This document shows positions 9,633 through 19,539 of a stretch of DNA of 35,658 nucleotides, piece by piece (within the stretch, counting starts at the first letter, position 1; every line of letters begins with the position of its first letter). The translations under genes and the position numbers were made by a program. A model generated the notes under the pieces. That model did no database searches. It had not been told where the DNA came from and saw only the letters and a program-made list of their open reading frames with translations. Origin of the DNA: Bacteroidota bacterium (GTDB lineage: Bacteria; Bacteroidota; Bacteroidia; CAILMK01); NCBI GenBank assembly GCA_026391915.1, contig JAPLCZ010000290.1, positions 1-35,658 on the forward strand, read 5' to 3'.

Positions 9633-11003
9633 TTAAAACTGAATAAGCTGTTGCGTGCCGGAGATAGCGTTGAAATCACGCTGTTTAGAGTCTGTGATAT
9701 TCTTGCTTTTTGCAGGGCGGTAAACCAATTTATAGCTGCCGGGTTGCAATAAAAATTTAGAGGCAGGCTCATTGAATTTCCCAGTAGCATCAGTTACCCA
9801 TTCTTGTTTTCCATCACGCACAATATAGATATCAGCAATTAAATCTTCTTTGTAAGTAATAGCCAATTCGCAGGGTTTGGGGATGTCAATTTCTACTTTT
9901 TGGTCAGCACCAATCTTAACATTTTTTTTAATGATTCTTGGCAGGGTGAGGATTTCAATATCATACTCACCTACCAAATAATTAACGGCAGTATAGAGGG
10001 GCTGCACATTCACAATCTCCGCCTTCCCTGCTTGCCTGATGATAGCTTTCATATCATGGTATTTATCACTGCCGGAAGTGATTTTCAGTTGCCCTTGTGC
10101 AGCATCTATCTTTATAATATTATGTTGATTTTTCTTGAGTTGCCTTGCGGTTTTAACAATCGCAGGCAACGTATCCGGTAGATTTTTTTTGTTGAGGGTA
10201 TGCATAAAATGATAGGCGTTTTTGGCGGTAGAAGCATCCTCAAAATCCATCTCTACATTGGTGATGGTAGGTTGGTCTTTGGCATCCAAAAGATTTACCT
10301 GCACGGTAGTATTTTCCATAGCGTGGGAAACAACTTTTGTGAGTAGTTCATTAAGTTTTTTCTTGTCTTTAGCATAGAAATAATTGCCCACACAATCAAA
10401 GTTTTTCATCTTTTCTTCTGGCAAACCAATACCAACAACATAAGGTTTTAGGGTGATTTGTTTTGCCTGCAATTCCGCAGAAGCATCGCATGGATTTCCG
10501 CCACATTCTTCAATGCCATCTGTAATTAAAATCACTACATTATTGGCTTTAACATCCGGGAAATCCTTAGCACATTCTTTCAAAGAATAAGCAATTGGAG
10601 TGTAACCATTCGGCTCTACTTTGGTGATGAAATCCGTAATCTCTGTAGCATTATTTTTTTTGAAAGGAACTACCAATCGGCTATCAGTGCAATTATGTTC
10701 CGGCACTGAATATTGGTAGCCATAGCATCGCAGCGCAATCTCAACATTAGGTACTTTTTTGAGGCTATCTACTAAATGGATTAACACCTTTTTGGCGGTA
10801 GTCATTCTGTCCTCCTTATCCCACATTGCCGTCATGCTTTTAGAGCAATCAAAGATAAAAAGAATACGGGTTTTTTGTTTGGTTTGGGAAAAAGTATTGA
10901 GAGAAAAAGCTAAGAATATCAACACCAAAACAGCCATCCGTTTCCTGAAAAAAGTTTTGATAATTGCTGCAGTCATGTTTGGTTTTGTTGAACAAATATA
11001 CAA
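9633..11003 (-). CDS. VWA domain-containing secreted protein
   Basis: ILFIFDCSKSM (DxSxS-like MIDAS), NGYTPIAYSL, VVILITDGIEECGGNPC. Confidence 0.85.
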   Translation of the reverse strand: MYICSTKPNMTAAIIKTFFRKRMAVLVLIFLAFSLNTFSQTKQKTRILFIFDCSKSMTAMWDKEDRMTTAKKVLIHLVDSLKKVPNVEIALRCYGYQYSVPEHNCTDSRLVVPFKKNNATEITDFITKVEPNGYTPIAYSLKECAKDFPDVKANNVVILITDGIEECGGNPCDASAELQAKQITLKPYVVGIGLPEEKMKNFDCVGNYFYAKDKKKLNELLTKVVSHAMENTTVQVNLLDAKDQPTITNVEMDFEDASTAKNAYHFMHTLNKKNLPDTLPAIVKTARQLKKNQHNIIKIDAAQGQLKITSGSDKYHDMKAIIRQAGKAEIVNVQPLYTAVNYLVGEYDIEILTLPRIIKKNVKIGADQKVEIDIPKPCELAITYKEDLIADIYIVRDGKQEWVTDATGKFNEPASKFLLQPGSYKLVYRPAKSKNITDSKQRDFNAISGTQQLIQF

Positions 11004-11018
11004 TAAATTCCAACTTCT

Positions 11019-14000
11019 CTAAAATGCCCTACCCAACCCCACTACCCATCTAAATTTGAAATGATCAGGGTCAGTCTTAGGCGTTGAATTCATGAAAAAA
11101 GGAACATCAAAACGCAAGGTAAAGGGTTCTGTTTTTTGTAATCTCCTTCCCCAGCTTTTTATGGAAAGTGTAGTGCCTACTCCGGCATCCATTCGCACAT
11201 CAGCAAGGGTAGGAAGTTTGGCAGAAGTGGTATAGTTTATTTTCCCTGCATCATAGAAGGCATAAGGTGTTAAAAGCATATTCCATCTAAGTATAGGTAA
11301 TGTGAATGGTAATGAGATAAACTCCAACTCCGAATTGATGGATAAACCTGAAGTCCCTTTATAAGTTAAGTAAAAACCCGAGTCATTTTTTTCGGGTGCG
11401 AGGTAGCCCGCGTAGCCTCTTAAATTAAGTCCACCGCCTGCATGAAAATGATTAACTCCTGCACCGTAACCCATCCAATCCTCAGGTACAAAACCGCGGC
11501 TGCGAGTAAATTTATTTTCCATCATTTCTTCAGGGTTTGCACCTGCTAAATAAAGCTGGGACTCTGGTGCTACATTGCTACCAGATGTGCAGCTTGCGAA
11601 AAATCTATTCTTCCAGATAAGGGATTTTGCTAACACTTTATTAAGGTAAATACTACCTGCAATTGTGGTGTAAGAATAATCACTCAATACCGAAGAGGAT
11701 TTGAGTGAAGCATTCATAGTTCCATTAAAAAAACCACCCAAATTAAATGGATGTTGGTAGGTAACATTCAAAGTATTGTTTTGCTTTTGGGTATTCCATT
11801 CGTTGGGTAAAAGCAAATAATCCAATGAGGCTGTATTATTTCTGTACAAAGTTTTTGTGTAGATGGTCAGCGTATTCTTCCCATTTATTTTCTTCTCAAT
11901 CCCGAGTTTAGTGTAATACAATCCATCCAACAAACGGGCATTGGCAAACCAACTTAAATCCCTGTCTGCATTAAAGAAATTATCGCGGTAGCTAAAAGAA
12001 AAATTGATGAGTTCATGTTTGTTATTGGCAAAGCGATTATCCATTCCTAGTCCTGTATTTCCCCAGATGGTAGCCTCAAAAATATGCCTCATCATAAAAT
12101 AATTACCACTAAAATGTAGCCCTGCTTTTATACCATCCACACTGTTGTACCAGATATCGGGTCGCCAAAGCATTTCATAAATGCGCCTATCCAATGGGTT
12201 CTGCACCTGCGAATCAAACCTCCACCGCACAGGGCACTTATAAAAATTATTTAGCATATTGGCATCTGCCAAACGCCATGTGGTATCAATAATAATATTG
12301 GTGATTTTGCCCCCTACATTAATGGTGGTTTTGTACTCAGGCTGCACCTTATCCCAACCCAACCACATGGGCAAAATGGTGGCATCAGTCATCTTCACAA
12401 AATAATCGTTGGGTATGTGGAAACTTTGTTTTTTGCACCCCTTGGTAAACACCGTAAAATCCAATGGCATCTGCATTTTACCATTACGCGTAAAGGTGAT
12501 GGTATATTTACCAAAGGAGTCCTTATGAACCTTTTTAATTCCATAGTCAATGGTCTTATTGGTCTCTAGCCATTCATCAAAAAACCAGTTTAAATCTGCA
12601 TGAGTATAGTTGATAATTGAGTTACGGAAATCCTCTGGATACGGGTGGCAAATCTTCCATTGGTTAAAGTAATTACTCATTGCTTTTTGGAAAAGTTCAT
12701 CACCCAAAGTGTATTGCAGATTATACAGCATGGTAGCCGTTTTATAATACACCTGCCCATAGCCGCCGCCATGCCCAAGCGCCCCGTTAAAATCATCAGA
12801 GTGGGTATTGAGGGTGGTATTATCCATACTCATAGCAGTGCGAATGTAAGGCTGAATTATAGACCTTTCTCTACTGGTTTGCGGCTTGCTAAACCTCCTT
12901 ATATATTTATCTTTGGGTGGATAATAATCAGGGTACTCACCCAAAATACTTTTCATACTCCACTCAGTGAGGAATTGTGTAAACCCCTCATCCAGTAAAG
13001 CGCGGTAAGTTTCGTTATTGCCTATCATCCCAAAGAACCACTCATGCCCTACTTCATGTGCAATCACAAAATGATTCCCTGGGTCAGTGCCACCACAGAG
13101 GGTGAGCATTGGATATTCCATGCCGTCACGGGCATCTGCCACTACTATTTTTGGCCATGCATACATCCCAAAATCTTTGGAGTAGCATTGGATTACTTTC
13201 TTAATAAATTCAGGCGTTGGCTGCCAGCCAAAGACCTCACCTTCCTGCGCCAAGGCAACTATTTTGATTCCATTCCATTCGGTTTCCCCCATGCGGTAAC
13301 TGGGGTCAGCAGTCCATGCAAAGTCATGCACATTTTCAGCATGGAAGCGCCAAGTTCTTTTGGCAATCCCCGGCTGCACTATCTGCGTAATCATTCCCTT
13401 TTTCTCAGGACGTTTTTTGAAATTACTTAAGTCAATCTTCTGCCTGAAATCATCTGGCAACGCCTCTTTTGGATTTTGTAAAATCCCCGTTGCCTCTAGC
13501 ACATACTCATGCGGCAGTGTGAGGGAAACATCATAAGTTCCGTAATCCCCATAAAATTCTTTGCCCAAATGCTGGTCAGTAGTCCATCCAAACTTATGGT
13601 CATACACGCTGATTCGCGGATACCAATGCACCCCGTCATAATGCTTTACGCCATCATGTTTAAAGAGTTTCATGCGGCGGCGCACACCCCCCTTTTCATC
13701 AAAATAAGTATTGAAAGTTATTTTGAATTTTATGCTGTCATGCGGCAATAAAGGTTCGTTAAAATAAACCTTCATAATCGTATTATGATATTCAGTCTTT
13801 ACGGGTATGAAATAGTATGTTACATTACTTCTATTTGGATTAATACTCCCTCTAGATGAGTCTTGAATTTTTGGTTGGTAATAGAGTTCATAGACGTCCT
13901 TTATCAAAGTGCCAAATCCATTTTTCTCACTCTCACCATACACTGGTTTTTCATTATTTTCTTTGGTAAGTCCATCCAAATAACTACCCGGCTGGAAAGC

Positions 14001-14282
14001 ATTTTGGTAGAGGTGGAAGTACGCAAAGGTTAATGTATCAGGGCTATTATTATAGTAGGTAAGCCACTCATTGCCTACAATCAAATCAAATGAATCCAAC
14101 ACCTCCGCCTCTATGGTGTAGTGCACATCCTGCTGCCAATACCCAAGATATGGGGGGCGGTTTTTCCAATAATATTTATTCTCCGCAGTACGGAAATTAT
14201 CTTGTGGGTAGGTGTACTTCTGCCCTATTGCTTCTTTACAAAAAAGAAAAAGAAGCAGCGCTGCAATCAGATTTTTTAGCAT
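11019..14282 (-). CDS. M1 family metallopeptidase with a C-terminal outer-membrane beta-barrel (Omp85-like)
   Basis: HEVGHEWF plus downstream E (LDEGFTQFLTEW) in the N-terminal half. The C-terminal ~400 aa are beta-barrel-like, with GGGLNLRGYAGYL and a terminal aromatic (VVGLGRAF). Confidence 0.85.
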   Translation of the reverse strand: MLKNLIAALLLFLFCKEAIGQKYTYPQDNFRTAENKYYWKNRPPYLGYWQQDVHYTIEAEVLDSFDLIVGNEWLTYYNNSPDTLTFAYFHLYQNAFQPGSYLDGLTKENNEKPVYGESEKNGFGTLIKDVYELYYQPKIQDSSRGSINPNRSNVTYYFIPVKTEYHNTIMKVYFNEPLLPHDSIKFKITFNTYFDEKGGVRRRMKLFKHDGVKHYDGVHWYPRISVYDHKFGWTTDQHLGKEFYGDYGTYDVSLTLPHEYVLEATGILQNPKEALPDDFRQKIDLSNFKKRPEKKGMITQIVQPGIAKRTWRFHAENVHDFAWTADPSYRMGETEWNGIKIVALAQEGEVFGWQPTPEFIKKVIQCYSKDFGMYAWPKIVVADARDGMEYPMLTLCGGTDPGNHFVIAHEVGHEWFFGMIGNNETYRALLDEGFTQFLTEWSMKSILGEYPDYYPPKDKYIRRFSKPQTSRERSIIQPYIRTAMSMDNTTLNTHSDDFNGALGHGGGYGQVYYKTATMLYNLQYTLGDELFQKAMSNYFNQWKICHPYPEDFRNSIINYTHADLNWFFDEWLETNKTIDYGIKKVHKDSFGKYTITFTRNGKMQMPLDFTVFTKGCKKQSFHIPNDYFVKMTDATILPMWLGWDKVQPEYKTTINVGGKITNIIIDTTWRLADANMLNNFYKCPVRWRFDSQVQNPLDRRIYEMLWRPDIWYNSVDGIKAGLHFSGNYFMMRHIFEATIWGNTGLGMDNRFANNKHELINFSFSYRDNFFNADRDLSWFANARLLDGLYYTKLGIEKKINGKNTLTIYTKTLYRNNTASLDYLLLPNEWNTQKQNNTLNVTYQHPFNLGGFFNGTMNASLKSSSVLSDYSYTTIAGSIYLNKVLAKSLIWKNRFFASCTSGSNVAPESQLYLAGANPEEMMENKFTRSRGFVPEDWMGYGAGVNHFHAGGGLNLRGYAGYLAPEKNDSGFYLTYKGTSGLSINSELEFISLPFTLPILRWNMLLTPYAFYDAGKINYTTSAKLPTLADVRMDAGVGTTLSIKSWGRRLQKTEPFTLRFDVPFFMNSTPKTDPDHFKFRWVVGLGRAF

Positions 14283-14347
14283 TGATGGTCTGTTGATAGT
14301 TATAGGGCAAAGCTAAGATTGAATTCAGAATTTAAAAGTTCCAATCT

Positions 14348-14788
14348 TTAAACCTCCCTCCCCTCCAATTCCTTAACTCTTAACCGCACCTCCTGCGGGA
14401 ATGGGATTTTGTGGTTGTTTTTAAAATCATAGAACACCATTACATCATGGGCTTCGGCGGCAATTTCACCATCAGCATTTAGGATGATATGCTTAAAACC
14501 AAAGCTGGAGTTTTTGATAAATGCCATCTTTGCGCAGATGGTTATTTCACCCGGATGGAAAAGGGGCTTATAGAAATTGCATGAAACCGAAGCCAACATG
14601 GGGCCTAAGCCAAGGCTCTCAAAATCCTTCATCAAACCTACCTGAGCCCAATAATTTACTCTGGATGCCTGCACATATTTTACAAACATTACGTTATTGA
14701 TGTGCCCAAAAATATCCATCTCACTCCAATCAGTTTTTATGGATAATTTTATAGGGAAGTCAGCGGGGTTAAGGTGGTGGGTTGTCAT
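14348..14788 (-). CDS. Acyl-CoA thioesterase (4HBT hotdog fold)
   Basis: WSEMDIFGHINNVMFVKYVQASRVNYW typical of YbgC/FadM-like thioesterases. Confidence 0.85.
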   Translation of the reverse strand: MTTHHLNPADFPIKLSIKTDWSEMDIFGHINNVMFVKYVQASRVNYWAQVGLMKDFESLGLGPMLASVSCNFYKPLFHPGEITICAKMAFIKNSSFGFKHIILNADGEIAAEAHDVMVFYDFKNNHKIPFPQEVRLRVKELEGREV

Positions 14789-14877
14789 GGGTTCAAAAGT
14801 AAAACGGACTTTGGATTAATCCATAAATTCCTTTTCAGCCGATGTCTCCCAAAACTGTTGGAAAGATTGAAAATGGT

Positions 14878-14932
14878 GTCACCCTGAGCTTGCCGAAGGG
14901 CGAATAACATGGTTCGGCAAGCTCACCATGAC
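14878..14932. repeat. REP-like imperfect palindrome, copy 1
   Basis: gtcaccctgagcttgccgaa ... ttcggcaagctcaccatgac, 20-nt arms with 3 mismatches and a 15-nt loop. Confidence 0.8.
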
Positions 14933-14981
14933 ATCGTCTGGGAAATAAGTTGCAATTTTGCAGTCATAAAATTTACTACCC

Positions 14982-15704
14982 ATGACCCACACCTACCAAC
15001 TAACAGGCATGACCTGCACCAGCTGCGAAGCCAAAGTAAAAAGCAATTTATTAGCCTTGCCTGATGTAACTTCTGTTGAAGTATCTAAGGATGATAATTC
15101 AGCAACCATTAGTATGGCGCAACATATTTCTTTAGCCAATTTGCAAGAAGCTATTGGCGGTAAAGAAAGCAAATATCAAATCAGCGCAACGCAGCATAAT
15201 GAGGTGGCAGAGGAGGCGAAATCTTGGCTTGCCACTTACAAACCTTTGCTCATCATCTTTGCTTTTATTACAGGCATTTCTTTACTCACAGCGCGCACAG
15301 GTGATGAAATAAATGGAATGCATTTTATGCAAAATTTTATGGCGGGCTTCTTTATCACATTTTCGTTTTTCAAACTCTTAGATGTAAAAGCCTTTGCCGA
15401 AACATATTCCATGTATGATATTGTTGCCATGAGAATAAAATCCTACGGCTACGTTTATCCTTTTATTGAGTTGGCATTAGGTATTGCCTACCTCATAGGT
15501 TTCTATCCATTCGTTACCAATATTGCAACCCTTATAGTAATGGGCGTTAGCATTATTGGCGTATTGCAAAGCGTATTGAATAAACAAAAAATACAATGCG
15601 CCTGCCTTGGTTCCGTTTTCAATTTACCCATGAGTACCGTTACCATTATTGAGGATGCCCTAATGATTGCAATGGCTGGCGGGATGCTGGTTTTGATGAA
15701 TTAA
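14982..15704 (+). CDS. HMA domain fused to a MauE/DoxX-like redox-associated membrane protein
   Basis: N-terminal GMTCTSCEAKV (GMTCxxC); C-terminal transmembrane segments with CACLGSVFNLPMSTVTIIED. Confidence 0.85.
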   Translation: MTHTYQLTGMTCTSCEAKVKSNLLALPDVTSVEVSKDDNSATISMAQHISLANLQEAIGGKESKYQISATQHNEVAEEAKSWLATYKPLLIIFAFITGISLLTARTGDEINGMHFMQNFMAGFFITFSFFKLLDVKAFAETYSMYDIVAMRIKSYGYVYPFIELALGIAYLIGFYPFVTNIATLIVMGVSIIGVLQSVLNKQKIQCACLGSVFNLPMSTVTIIEDALMIAMAGGMLVLMN

Positions 15705-15747
15705 TTTCCTTCCAAAAAACCTCCGTATATTGCACTACTTTTCACCA

Positions 15748-16143
15748 ATGAAACAGTTCATCTCCATACTTATTATTCTTTGTTTCCTTGCATCTACTGC
15801 GGGGTTTAGTATGGATATCCACCATTGTGGCGGCAAAGAATCTTATAAAGTTTTTGGTATTGATTTCAATAAGCATTGCAATTGCAACCATGCAGATGAG
15901 GGGCATACCAACAAATGCTGCCATGATAAAAAGGTAGAAATTAAAGGTGAGAAAAAAGATAAAATTTCCGCCAAAACAGTTGCTGCCAAATGCAGTATTA
16001 AAGAGGTTTTATTTTTTAATCAGCCACACACAACTACTCCAAAAAGAGTAGTGTTTTTTGTACATCATTCTCCTTTAAAACCGGAACATCCTCCTGGGTA
16101 TTCTCCCCCTGTTTATTTGCGGGGCGGGGCTTTTCTTATTTAG
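15748..16143 (+). CDS. HYC_CC_PP family-like Cys/His-rich exported protein
   Basis: Signal peptide, MDIHHCGGKESYKVFG, HCNCNH, NKCCHDK, EHPPGYSPPVYLRGG. The ORF track starts at 15730, but MKQFISIL at 15748 is the better start. Confidence 0.7.
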   Translation: MKQFISILIILCFLASTAGFSMDIHHCGGKESYKVFGIDFNKHCNCNHADEGHTNKCCHDKKVEIKGEKKDKISAKTVAAKCSIKEVLFFNQPHTTTPKRVVFFVHHSPLKPEHPPGYSPPVYLRGGAFLI

Positions 16144-16207
16144 TATTTTTAATATTTCCGCATAGGTTATAGGTATCAGTCAACCTATTCAGGAGGTTGC
16201 AATATTT

Positions 16208-16253
16208 GTTATGGTGGGCTTGCCGAACCATCCTTCGGCAAGCTCAGGATGAC
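16208..16253. repeat. REP-like imperfect palindrome, copy 2 (inverted relative to copy 1)
   Basis: gttatggtgggcttgccgaa-ccatcc-ttcggcaagctcaggatgac; the reverse complement aligns with 14878-14932. Confidence 0.8.
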
Positions 16254-16361
16254 AAAAGATGACAAACTCATTATCCAAATATTGCAATAATTTTTCTTTT
16301 ACTTTTCAAACAAAACAAATCCAATAAAACAAAAAACAAACACATAAAAAATCTTAATAAA

Positions 16362-17146
16362 ATGAAAAAGTTCACAACAATTTTATTCTGCGCATTGATG
16401 TTCGTAGTAACAGTTTCCAAAGCGCAAACAGTGCTGCAATTAAATGGTACAGATTGCAACGGCAATACCCATGCTTACTTGCAGATTTAGATGCAGGCAA
16501 AGTAGTAATTCTACATTTCTTTATGCCAAGCTGCGGCAGTTGCCCACCGCCAGCACAAAAGATTCAGAAAATGGCAAATAACCTATTGAAAAAATACCCG
16601 GGAATGGTAACGGCTTATGCCATGCCTTATAATAATTCCACCACTTGCAGCTATGCGGCATCATGGGTAAGCAACAATAGTCTTTCTCTTTATACACCCT
16701 ATGATAGCGGTGCTACACAAGTATCTCATTACGGTGGTTTTGGTATGCCTACAGTGGTGCTTTTAGGTGGTAAAAATCATAGAGTGATGTTTAAATCTCA
16801 AGCTTTTAAAACTAGTGATACCACCAAAATGCGTGACTCAATAACTGCGCTATTAAGCAGCACAACCGGCATTGCCGAATTGCCTAAAGTAGTGGCTTCT
16901 TTTAATCTTTTCCCTAACCCAGCCAAGGAGAATATCTCCATCAATTTTGACTTGAAAGAAACAGCCAATGTAATGATTGATGTAACCGACATCACAGGGA
17001 AACAGGTTGCCATTATCATGAATGAAAAACAAAATGGAGTGGTGAAAAGAGAGTTTAGCACTGCCAGTTTACCCAACGGAATTTACCTGATGCGTCTGAC
17101 TGCTGATGGAAATTCTGCCACCGAAAAATTCAGTGTTATCCATTAA
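16362..17146 (+). pseudogene. Thioredoxin-like protein with T9SS type A sorting domain, frameshifted near 16479
   Basis: MKKFTTILFCALMFVVTVSKAQTVLQLNGTDCNGNTHAYLQI* in one frame, continuing as ...ADLDAGKVVILHFFMPSCGSCPPPAQKIQ... and a C-terminal NLFPNPAKENI sorting domain in another. Confidence 0.75.
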
Positions 17147-17149
17147 TAG

Positions 17150-18862
17150 ATGCAAAGAAATTTGAAGATAATGATATTGGCTGTTTCCATGTTTTTGGGG
17201 GCAGCCAATATTTTATCAGCGCAAAATTTATTGCCAATTCCACCTGCCCTCACAGGCAAAATTTTTGACCTAAAAGTACAAAGCGGGAAGAAGATTTTTT
17301 ATGATACCACCCATACTCCAACCTCTGGGATTAATGGTGTTTGGCTTGGGCTAACCATCATCGTAAATAAAGATGATAGCATTATCCTAAACGTAAAAAA
17401 TGAGTTGACAGAAAACACCACTATGCATTGGCATGGCTTGCATGTAGCACCCAAAAATGATGGCGGTCCTCACCAGATTATTGAACCCGGCAAAACATGG
17501 AGTCCGACTTTTAAATTGAGGAATAATGCAGGTACTTTTTGGTACCATCCGCATGGGGCTGGGATAACAGAACAGCAGGTATCCAATGGCATTGCGGGTA
17601 TGTTTATTATCAGGGATACGGTACAAGAAATTAAACTCAATCTCCCCCGCACTTATGGGGTTGATGACATACCATTGATTGTGCAAACCAAAGCTTTTGA
17701 TAACCTAAAACAATTGGCAATTGCCACTAATCTGGATACTGCAATTTTTGTAAATGGGGTGATGAAAGCCTCATTAAAAACCCACGCCCAAGTGATAAGA
17801 TTTCGCTTACTGAATGGCAGTAGTTTGAGGACTTTCAATTTTGGTTTTAGTAATAATCAAAACTTCTATCAAATAGCCACAGATGGTGGTTTATTAGAGT
17901 CACCAATTACAATGAATAGATTGCGCCTTAGCCCTGGAGAGAGGGCAGAAATTTTAGTGAATTATACTAAAATGGAAGGTACAGATGTTTCTCTTCTGAG
18001 TTTCTCTTCTGAGTTAGAAGACGGTATTTATGGTTCCAAAAATATTGGTAAAGGGAAGGACACTATTCCGGACTACAAAGCAAACTTTCTGAATGGAGAT
18101 GATTTCAATTTGTTAAAAATTCATGTTGATTATCCATTCCCAAATGCAGTAAAAAATATCCCCACTTCATTAACCCCAATTACCCCCTATAAAATTGCTG
18201 ATGCCACTAAAAACAGAACCATCATTTTTGATACTATTCGGTTGCTGGCTTTTGACCCGCCCAACCGCGCTGAGGGGCCTTTTGGGATGAATAATAAATC
18301 CTTTGACATTGATAGCATCAACGAAAAAATAAACCTAAATACTACTGAAATATGGACGCTAATTAATAAGACTTTGGTGGCGCATCCCTTCCATATACAT
18401 GATGTGCAATTTAATGTGATTGATAAAAAAGGAGTACCCCAAAAAGCATGGAAAGATGTGGTACTTGTAATGCCTGATGATACTGTAAAATTCATTACAA
18501 GGTTCGCAGACTTTGCAGATAATATGACCCCATATATGTACCACTGCCACCTCCTGCATCACGAAGATGATGGCATGATGGGCAGCTTTTTAGTGAGAGA
18601 TACAACAGTTGGTATTCAACAAAATATTAAAGAAAATGGAGTGACTATTTACCCTAATCCGTTTACGGATGAACTCAATATCAACACTACTCAAAACCAA
18701 AAATATTCTGTTGCCATTTATAATTTATTGGGACAGAAAATTTATGCGTCCTCCTCAACATTAAACATTAAACTTGAAACATTAAACTTTCCTAAAGGCT
18801 TATACATTTTAGAACTTAAGTCCAATCAAAATATTACCTACAAAAGAATTATAAAACAGTGA
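17150..18862 (+). CDS. Multicopper oxidase with C-terminal T9SS sorting domain
   Basis: Copper motifs TMHWHGLH, FWYHPHG, HPFHIHDVQF, YHCHLLHHEDDGMMGSF; C-term TIYPNPFTDEL...KGLYILELKS. Confidence 0.93.
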   Translation: MQRNLKIMILAVSMFLGAANILSAQNLLPIPPALTGKIFDLKVQSGKKIFYDTTHTPTSGINGVWLGLTIIVNKDDSIILNVKNELTENTTMHWHGLHVAPKNDGGPHQIIEPGKTWSPTFKLRNNAGTFWYHPHGAGITEQQVSNGIAGMFIIRDTVQEIKLNLPRTYGVDDIPLIVQTKAFDNLKQLAIATNLDTAIFVNGVMKASLKTHAQVIRFRLLNGSSLRTFNFGFSNNQNFYQIATDGGLLESPITMNRLRLSPGERAEILVNYTKMEGTDVSLLSFSSELEDGIYGSKNIGKGKDTIPDYKANFLNGDDFNLLKIHVDYPFPNAVKNIPTSLTPITPYKIADATKNRTIIFDTIRLLAFDPPNRAEGPFGMNNKSFDIDSINEKINLNTTEIWTLINKTLVAHPFHIHDVQFNVIDKKGVPQKAWKDVVLVMPDDTVKFITRFADFADNMTPYMYHCHLLHHEDDGMMGSFLVRDTTVGIQQNIKENGVTIYPNPFTDELNINTTQNQKYSVAIYNLLGQKIYASSSTLNIKLETLNFPKGLYILELKSNQNITYKRIIKQ

Positions 18863-19539
18863 GAAATATAGTTGCCATTTTATCCATATTTCTGTTTACA
18901 ATAAGTGCAGAAGCACAACTACAATTCCCAAATAGTACTAAGCTTTTTCTGCAAACTACAGAGAACCATTTGTACTATGAAACAGAAGTTTTATTCCATA
19001 CCGGTAAATATAAAATTACTGATTACCGTTTCCAAAAACTATCAGATTCTGTTGATAAAAACTGGACTCTTTATGCCTGCATCAATGGAGATTGCAAGGA
19101 TAGATTAACGGATAGCGGTAGCTTTAAAAGTGACTTTGGTTTGAATGATACTACAGGTTTTATAAGAGTGCATGTATTCACTAATGATTCCATTGGCAGT
19201 GCCAAATACAGCTATAGAATTATCAATAAATTAGATGCAAAAGATTTTGCAGATATGGAGGTAAAAGTAACCAATAAAACCTCATCGGGGATTGAAGAAT
19301 CTGATGCAATAAGTTTTAATATTTACCCAAATCCGGCGGTAGGTTTTATTTCATTTCAAGGTAATCATGTCAATAAAATTCAAAGAATAATTTTGAGAAA
19401 TACCGCTGGGCAAATTATTCTTTCAGCCGGTGGCTTGGTAAGCAATCAGCTTAATATTTCAAACTTACCTAACGGTATTTATGTTGTTGAAATCACAACC
19501 ACCCATTCAACCTTACTTAAGAAAATTATAAAATTATGA
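18859..19539 (+). CDS. T9SS type A sorting domain-containing protein
   Basis: Signal peptide; C-terminal FNIYPNPAVGFISF ... LPNGIYVVEITT...KKIIKL. Confidence 0.8.
   Translation: MRNIVAILSIFLFTISAEAQLQFPNSTKLFLQTTENHLYYETEVLFHTGKYKITDYRFQKLSDSVDKNWTLYACINGDCKDRLTDSGSFKSDFGLNDTTGFIRVHVFTNDSIGSAKYSYRIINKLDAKDFADMEVKVTNKTSSGIEESDAISFNIYPNPAVGFISFQGNHVNKIQRIILRNTAGQIILSAGGLVSNQLNISNLPNGIYVVEITTTHSTLLKKIIKL

Noticed and set aside
12645-13751. Plus-strand ORFs (117, 128, 80 aa) opposite the M1-barrel gene
   Set aside because: Shadow ORFs over a well-supported coding sequence; translations lack recognisable domains.
16470-16492. Programmed -1 ribosomal frameshift
   Set aside because: No X XXY YYZ slippery heptamer at the junction and no obvious downstream stimulatory structure; a one-base loss is simpler.
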